Program-made: the position numbers and the translations under genes
NCBI RefSeq assembly: GCF_002906165.1
Contig: NZ_PPCN01000008.1
Coordinates: 186,001-250,000, forward strand
Direction of reading: 5' to 3'
Length of the DNA: 64,000 nucleotides
DNA from: Roseibium marinum
GTDB lineage: Bacteria > Pseudomonadota > Alphaproteobacteria > Rhizobiales > Stappiaceae
In this document: positions 60,063 through 64,000 of the stretch, in pieces
How positions within the stretch are numbered: the stretch's first letter is position 1
Layout of the letters: each line of letters starts with the position of its first letter
The notes under the pieces: model-generated
What the model saw: the letters and a program-made list of their open reading frames with translations, nothing else
What the model was told of the DNA's origin: nothing
Databases searched by the model: none

Positions 60063-60384
60063 GTATTATCCTCCTCAGGAAATCTTATCAGAAAATGCGC
60101 GGAAATTTTCCGGCACGTAGAGTGATCTTGGGATGTTGCGATTATAACTATTGTGCAGCGCAATGCAAATACGCTGAAGGCTCAAATTGGAAGCCAGCGA
60201 AACCGTTCTCTGCGGCCCATCTTTCGAGACAGCGCTGGCGCGCTTCCTCAGGATGAGGATGTTGGAAGTCCCGGAATAGCAACATGTTGACCCTCATCCT
60301 GAGGAGGACCGTAAGGTCCGTCTCGAAGGATGGGTCACAAAGGAAAAGGCTCCCAGCGTCCGGCCTGCCAACCTTCAGAGAAGG
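60063..60384. other. Intergenic region dominated by a long palindromic repeat
   Basis: About 320 bases between two genes read leftward. The distal half is the repeat described separately at 60215-60335; the proximal half (60063-60200) should hold the methyltransferase promoter and contains no coding frame. Confidence 0.6.
60215..60335. repeat. Rhizobial-type long palindromic intergenic repeat
   Basis: The outer arms CCCATCTTTCGAGAC (60216-60230) and GTCTCGAAGGATGGG (60320-60334) are inverted copies with one mismatch. Inside, CCTCAGGATGAGG (60246-60258) pairs with CCTCATCCTGAGG-type sequence near 60292-60304. The blocks match the widespread alphaproteobacterial intergenic element with CTCATCCTGAGGA and GTCTCGAAGGATG motifs that I recall from many rhizobial genomes. 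It forms a long cruciform or RNA hairpin; mobility has not been shown here. Confidence 0.85.
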
Positions 60385-60723
60385 CTATTTCTTGTCCTCG
60401 ACCCAAATGCCGACCGCCTTGTAGACAGCGACGGAGTGCCCCAGGTCTCTTTGGAAGCGCGTTCTTGGCTGCCCGCGAACAGAGCGCAAGGAGTTCCCCA
60501 TCACGAGAGACGCCATTCTTGCGAAAAACCCGTATTCAAAGGACAGAAAGAATAAAACTGAAAATACTACCGTCAGGAAATATGAAAAGTGATCTCTATG
60601 TTCATTAAAAAGATACCCGCACACGACCATAGATACAAGCAATGGGATCGTTGAAGCCATTATTCTATTGTTTGTCTTCCTGGTAATAAGCTCACAAATT
60701 CTCAAATGATAGACAGGCTTCAC
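60385..60723 (-). CDS. Small membrane protein coupled to a GNAT gene
   Basis: A 112-residue protein with two predicted membrane helices (IMASTIPLLVSMVVCGYLF and YFLTVVFSVLFFLSFEYGFF) and a basic C-terminal tail. I do not recognise the family. It begins with a GTG that overlaps the stop of the upstream acetyltransferase gene (GTGA), with GAGGG just before, so translation is coupled. The 5' two thirds (60480-60720) is noticeably AT-richer than its neighbours, which may mean recent acquisition. The 3' end runs up to a long palindromic repeat. Confidence 0.6.
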   Translation of the reverse strand: MKPVYHLRICELITRKTNNRIMASTIPLLVSMVVCGYLFNEHRDHFSYFLTVVFSVLFFLSFEYGFFARMASLVMGNSLRSVRGQPRTRFQRDLGHSVAVYKAVGIWVEDKK

Positions 60724-61199
60724 AGCACCCTCGCGAACAGCACTTCGTCGTGGATCTCGATACCGTAGTCGCCGCGAAGCGGAATTGCGGGCTTTTGTTT
60801 CCGCTCCTGATCAATGACCCCCTGGCCGATCCGCTCCAGCCGGAAACCACGGCGCTGGTAGAAGCGGAAAGCATCCAGATTGTCGTTCGAGGTGCGCACG
60901 GTAAGGCGCGGCACGTTTTTCGTCCGCGCCTCGGTGATCACCGCATCGAGCAGCTGGCTGCCCACCCCGCCCCAGCGGTTGATTGAATCCAGCGTCACGA
61001 TTTCCCACTCGCCATCGCGCTTGATCAGCGTGACGAGGCCGACAAGGTCATCGCCGTCATATGCGACATATCCGGGCAGGCGCGAGGCATCGAGCATCTC
61101 GTTGTCGAGCATGAGGTCCGGCGCGGTCCAGCGGTCCGTCAGCAGCCGGTGCACGTCGGCATGGTCTCTGTCTTCGGTATGTCGAATGATCACAGGCAT
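60720..61199 (-). CDS. GNAT family N-acetyltransferase
   Basis: A 159-residue acetyltransferase. The central strand and motif A are LDSINRWGGVGSQLLDAVIT near residue 80-100 with the acetyl-CoA loop RWGGVGSQ (a variant Q/R-x-x-G-x-G/A). FRFYQRRGFRLERIGQG near 130 is motif B. The ATG at 61199 has GGGAG seven bases upstream, so the frame running to 61235 is rejected. The small membrane protein downstream is coupled to it. The substrate is unknown. Confidence 0.88.
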   Translation of the reverse strand: MPVIIRHTEDRDHADVHRLLTDRWTAPDLMLDNEMLDASRLPGYVAYDGDDLVGLVTLIKRDGEWEIVTLDSINRWGGVGSQLLDAVITEARTKNVPRLTVRTSNDNLDAFRFYQRRGFRLERIGQGVIDQERKQKPAIPLRGDYGIEIHDEVLFARVL

Positions 61200-61311
61200 T
61201 ATTCGCTCCCAGATCAACCTGCTGTCATGCGGCAATACACGAAAGCAAAAAAGTTGATCGCTCTTGTAGTGTCAGGGCAGCAGGTCCGGGTTCGGCCCAA
61301 CCCGGGATGCT

Positions 61312-61974
61312 CTAACGCCGGAATAACCGCGTCTCCAGAGGACTGCGCGCTTGCCAGTGCGCACGCTCCAGTTCCGGATCGATATGCTCTTCTTCCGGAA
61401 AACCGACGCATAGATAAGCCACGAGCCGCCAGCCGGCGTCAACCTTGAGGATATTCCCGACGGCGTGCGGGTCGAGGATCGATACCCAGCCGACACCGAT
61501 GCCTTCCGCCCGCGCCGCCAGCCAGAACGTGTGGATCATGCTGACGGTGGAATAAGCGAGCGTTTCAGGCATGGTCGCCCGTCCGAGACCGTGTCCCTGC
61601 GCGGGTGCGCCGTCGCAGAAAACCGCCAGATGAACGGGGGCTTCCTTCAGACCCGCCAGCTTGAGCTGCCGGTACTGCTGCGCCATGCCTTCGTCATATC
61701 GGCCCGCGGCCGCTTCGTTTTCCGCTTCGAAGCACGCAACGATCCCTGCGCGTTTGTCCGGGCTGTCTACGATCACGATCCGCCAGGGCTGGCTGTTGCC
61801 GACGGAAGGAGCCAGATCAGCCAGAGCGAGAAGGTGGTCGAGCGCGCCGGCGGGAAGCGGATCGGTCCTGAAGCGGCGCACGTCGCGACGCCATTTCAGC
61901 AGGGTCTCGAAGTCCCTCTGAAACGCCTGCGAAAATTCCGGTTTGGCACCCCCTGCGCCGGTTCCTCCCTGCAT
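61312..61974 (-). CDS. bluB: 5,6-dimethylbenzimidazole synthase
   Basis: A 220-residue flavin-dependent oxygenase-like nitroreductase-fold enzyme that makes the lower ligand of cobalamin from reduced FMN and oxygen. FMN-site and BluB-specific motifs are RRDVRRFRTDPL near residue 28, LAPSVGNSQPWRIV near 53, LKEAPVHLAVFCDGAPAQG near 108, GRATMPETLAYSTVSMIHTF near 130 and AEGIGVGWVSILDP near 158. No other cobalamin genes are in the window. It lies seven bases upstream of apt on the same strand as the apt-mtnP group. Confidence 0.93.
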   Translation of the reverse strand: MQGGTGAGGAKPEFSQAFQRDFETLLKWRRDVRRFRTDPLPAGALDHLLALADLAPSVGNSQPWRIVIVDSPDKRAGIVACFEAENEAAAGRYDEGMAQQYRQLKLAGLKEAPVHLAVFCDGAPAQGHGLGRATMPETLAYSTVSMIHTFWLAARAEGIGVGWVSILDPHAVGNILKVDAGWRLVAYLCVGFPEEEHIDPELERAHWQARSPLETRLFRR

Positions 61975-61980
61975 GAGCGC

Positions 61981-62529
61981 TCAGTGCCCCGGAAATTCCA
62001 CCAGAGTGCGCACCGAAACGTTCATCGCTTCCAGCTTCCCGCGCCCGCCCAGATCCGGCAGATCGACGATGAAAACTGCCGCCTCGATATTCGCGCCCAT
62101 CGATCGCAGCAGCTTGCAGGCCGCTTCCGCCGTCCCGCCCGTGGCGATCAGGTCATCCACCACGATGACCCGGTCCCCCGGCCGAATGGCGTCCTTGTGC
62201 ATTTCCATTTCATCCAGGCCATATTCCAGGGAATAGGCGATACGCACCGTCTCGTGCGGCAGCTTTCCCTTCTTGCGGATCGGTACGAAACCTGAAGAGA
62301 CCTGATGGGCGACAGCCCCACCCAGAATGAAGCCGCGTGCCTCGATGCCGGCAACCTGATCGACCTTCGAACCGGCCCAGGGCTGCACCAGAGCGTCCAC
62401 CGCACGGCGGAACGCCCTCGCATCGCCAAGCAGTGTGGTGATGTCGCGAAACAGTATCCCTTCGCTCGGATAGTCCTTGATCGTACGTATCGACGAGATC
62501 AATTCATCCTGGATCGTCTGTTCGGTCAT
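61981..62529 (-). CDS. apt: Adenine phosphoribosyltransferase
   Basis: A 182-residue type I phosphoribosyltransferase that turns adenine and PRPP into [23 protein letters not shown] at the start, [16 protein letters not shown] near 62 and the PRPP motif [20 protein letters not shown] near 120-139 are diagnostic. The ATG at 62529 fits the family; the frame extends to 62568. It is next to mtnP, whose product liberates adenine, so the pair recycles purine from methylthioadenosine. Confidence 0.96.
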   Translation of the reverse strand: MTEQTIQDELISSIRTIKDYPSEGILFRDITTLLGDARAFRRAVDALVQPWAGSKVDQVAGIEARGFILGGAVAHQVSSGFVPIRKKGKLPHETVRIAYSLEYGLDEMEMHKDAIRPGDRVIVVDDLIATGGTAEAACKLLRSMGANIEAAVFIVDLPDLGGRGKLEAMNVSVRTLVEFPGH

Positions 62530-62694
62530 CGAACTCTCTTTCTGGTACGGTTCCCGAGATAGCAGCAACTGTCCCGGGTTTGTGATCTGGTCAGGCAGGC
62601 CGGGTTGCGATGACCCGGGCTCCGACCGTGGCTTATAGCAAGTTTACGCCAGTGGCCGAAGCCATTTTGCTCCCGATTGCGGGCTGCCGCTCTC

Positions 62695-63576
62695 TCAGAT
62701 GGCCTTGTTCAGAATACGGCCGGCGACGGCGTCCAGTTTGGCGACCAGCGCCGGATCCCGTTTTTCGGGCGCCGTCATCATGGCGAATTCCAGTGCCGTG
62801 TCGGAGCCGGCCGGGCAGGACCGGTGTTCGCGCGGCAGATCGCGGGCGACGCGGGCAACGAGGCGCTGCGCATTGTCGGCATTTTCGCGCAGAACCTTGA
62901 GGATTGCCTGGATATCGACCTCGCCGTGATCCGGATGCCAGCTGTCGTAATCGGTGACCATCGCGACGGTCGCGTAACAGATCTCGGCCTCGCGGGCGAG
63001 CTTGGCTTCGGGCATGTTCGTCATGCCGATCACATCGCAGCCCCAGGACCTGTAGAGCCGGCTTTCGGCAAGCGAGGAAAACTGCGGGCCTTCCATGGCA
63101 AGATAGATCCCGCCTTTGGTGTAGGCGAGGTCTTCCGCTTCCGCCGCCGCGGCCACTGCATCGACCAGCTTCGGGCTGACAGGGGTCGCCATGGAGACGT
63201 GGGCGACGCATCCCGTGCCGAAAAAGCTCTTTTCCCGTGCGATGGTCCGGTCGATGAACTGATCCACCAGCACGAATGTACCCGGCCCCAGTTCCTCCTT
63301 CAGCGAACCGCAGGCGGAGACAGACAGAAGGTCGGTGACGCCGCAGCGCTTCATGACGTCGATATTGGCACGGTAGTTGATGGTGGTCGGCGAATAGACA
63401 TGGCCGCGGCCGTGGCGCGGCAGGAACACGATTTTCAGTCCGTCTATGGTTCCGACCCGCACCTGATCGGATGGGACCCCCCAGGGGCTTTCGACACTGA
63501 TCCATTCCGAATTTTCAAGACCCGGCAAATCGTAGATGCCCGAACCGCCGATGATGCCCAAGACTGCGTCTGCCAT
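62695..63576 (-). CDS. mtnP: S-methyl-5'-thioadenosine phosphorylase
   Basis: A 293-residue trimeric phosphorylase splitting methylthioadenosine into adenine and methylthioribose 1-phosphate. GIIGGSGIYDLPGL begins the fold, PRHGRGHVYSPTTINYRANI near 60-79 holds the phosphate-binding His/Arg, and EGPQFSSLAESRLYRSWGCD then IGMTNMPEAKLAREAEICYA near 180-215 forms the base site, with VTDYDSW after it. The TDYD Asp is typical of adenine-specific members. AGGAG precedes the ATG at 63576. It is followed by apt. Confidence 0.95.
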   Translation of the reverse strand: MADAVLGIIGGSGIYDLPGLENSEWISVESPWGVPSDQVRVGTIDGLKIVFLPRHGRGHVYSPTTINYRANIDVMKRCGVTDLLSVSACGSLKEELGPGTFVLVDQFIDRTIAREKSFFGTGCVAHVSMATPVSPKLVDAVAAAAEAEDLAYTKGGIYLAMEGPQFSSLAESRLYRSWGCDVIGMTNMPEAKLAREAEICYATVAMVTDYDSWHPDHGEVDIQAILKVLRENADNAQRLVARVARDLPREHRSCPAGSDTALEFAMMTAPEKRDPALVAKLDAVAGRILNKAI

Positions 63577-63645
63577 GCCCGCTCCTGATAATTGCCTGAT
63601 CCGGCCAGCCTTGTGTCTCAAGGCGCCGAAGGTAATCCGCGTGGG

Positions 63646-64000
63646 TTATTTCAGCTGATCCGCGATCGCGTCAAGGCCGGCTTTGGCGCATTGCGCCTCG
63701 TTGTCCCCGCCGCCGCCCCCAGCAACGCCGATGCCGCCCAGAAGCTCTCCGGACTGCGAGACGATCGGCAGCCCGCCGCCAAGCGTCACCGCTCCGGGAA
63801 CGGTAACGAGGCCCCACGCCCTGCCGGGTTCGGCAAGCGTGTCCAGATCGAGAGTGGGCATGTTGAAGCTCGCCGCCGTCCAGGCTTTGCGCCGCGCCGT
63901 TTCGGCCACATGCGCCCCGCCCATGTTGCTGCGCAGCGTTACCTGCTCGACGCCGAAGCGGTCGACGACCGACGCGCCCACCTGATGCCCGGCCTCGGTG
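63646..64000 (-). CDS. GlcG/HbpS-family (DUF336) heme-binding-type protein, truncated at the window edge
   Basis: The visible 117 residues are the C-terminal part of a GlcG/HbpS protein: RRKAWTAASFNMPTLDLDTL, LGGGLPIVSQSGELLGGIGV and AQCAKAGLDAIADQL are the family blocks, with a Gly-rich loop (AGGGGGDNEAQ). The coding frame stays open past base 64000, so the start lies outside. HbpS in Streptomyces degrades or senses heme; GlcG accompanies glycolate genes. The role here is unassigned. It lies upstream of mtnP on the same strand. Confidence 0.88.
   Translation of the reverse strand, partial: TEAGHQVGASVVDRFGVEQVTLRSNMGGAHVAETARRKAWTAASFNMPTLDLDTLAEPGRAWGLVTVPGAVTLGGGLPIVSQSGELLGGIGVAGGGGGDNEAQCAKAGLDAIADQLK

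Noticed and set aside
60120..60330. Possible insertion-sequence remnant around the long palindrome
   Set aside because: The arms match a well-known dispersed intergenic palindrome family rather than a transposon end, and there is no transposase fragment or target duplication visible.
1..64000. tRNA, rRNA, tmRNA or CRISPR features
   Set aside because: I scanned for T-loop (GGTTCGANNCC-like) signatures, long structured RNA landmarks and regularly spaced repeats on both strands and found none. The hit-like GGTTCGAA at 4458-4465 belongs to the dehydratase remnant.

Overview
This window looks like a stretch of chromosome from a GC-rich alphaproteobacterium, most likely Hyphomicrobiales and possibly close to Stappiaceae such as Roseibium, Labrenzia or Stappia. 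That placement is inferred from the gene mix: an Omp25/RopB-type outer-membrane barrel, a TRAP transporter, an alphaproteobacterial MarR/OmpR/histidine-kinase trio, UbiK next to Lgt and MidA, and rhizobial-style intergenic palindromes. It carries about 68 protein genes. I found no rRNA, tRNA, CRISPR array, prophage or intact insertion sequence.

Layout. 1-3.4 kb: a GNAT acetyltransferase coupled to rlmJ, a secreted small protein, a secreted RNase T2 and a glutathione transferase. 3.4-9.1 kb: a sugar-acid locus. A GntR regulator, a decayed IlvD/Edd dehydratase remnant and an SDR dehydrogenase read leftward; a DctPQM TRAP importer reads rightward from a shared region holding a perfect GntR-type operator. 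9.2-14.8 kb: an RND efflux pump with its adaptor, then an Omp25-like porin with a strong terminator and a structured leader. 15.1-25.4 kb: a Ca2+/Na+ antiporter, uvrC, an exonuclease/phosphatase-fold membrane protein, tdk, hisC, mscL, a HlyU-like protein, pgsA, moaD-moaE and a Bcr/CflA transporter. 25.4-33.3 kb: ilvE, a MarR/OmpR/EnvZ-like regulatory cluster, a CsaA-like tRNA-binding protein, a TetR regulator, a YciE-like ferritin-fold protein, proC with a YbjN protein, and ubiK. 33.5-39.3 kb: lgt, midA, pgeF, a creatinase-like M24 protein, a lipoprotein and prs.

39.4-48 kb: a chemoreceptor preceded by a free-standing periplasmic sensor-like protein, then rplY with a recognisable promoter, pth, a second RNase T2 carrying an extra N-terminal domain, and an OmpA-like protein separated from a papain-like C1 peptidase/DUF4384 protein by a 132-bp MITE-like inverted-repeat element. 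48-57.5 kb: ychF, an NMT1/SsuA-type ABC importer under a FadR-type regulator and divergent from a fumarylacetoacetate-hydrolase-family enzyme, an SLC13-type permease with RCK_C domains, and an NAD-dependent epimerase. 57.6-64 kb: a small secreted protein, two tandem MaoC hydratases, an O-methyltransferase, a rhizobial-type long palindrome, a GNAT coupled to a two-helix membrane protein, bluB, apt, mtnP and a truncated GlcG/HbpS-family gene at the edge.

Several groups make functional sense together. MtnP releases adenine from methylthioadenosine and Apt recycles it. MoaD and MoaE form molybdopterin synthase. DctPQM with the SDR and the dehydratase remnant points to import and oxidation of a sugar acid whose dehydratase step has been lost here. 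The ABC importer and the FAH-family hydrolase flank one regulator and probably share a substrate. The most unusual material is the decayed dehydratase, the peptidase/OmpA pair split by a mobile repeat, the chemoreceptor/periplasmic-sensor pair and the two RNase T2 paralogues.
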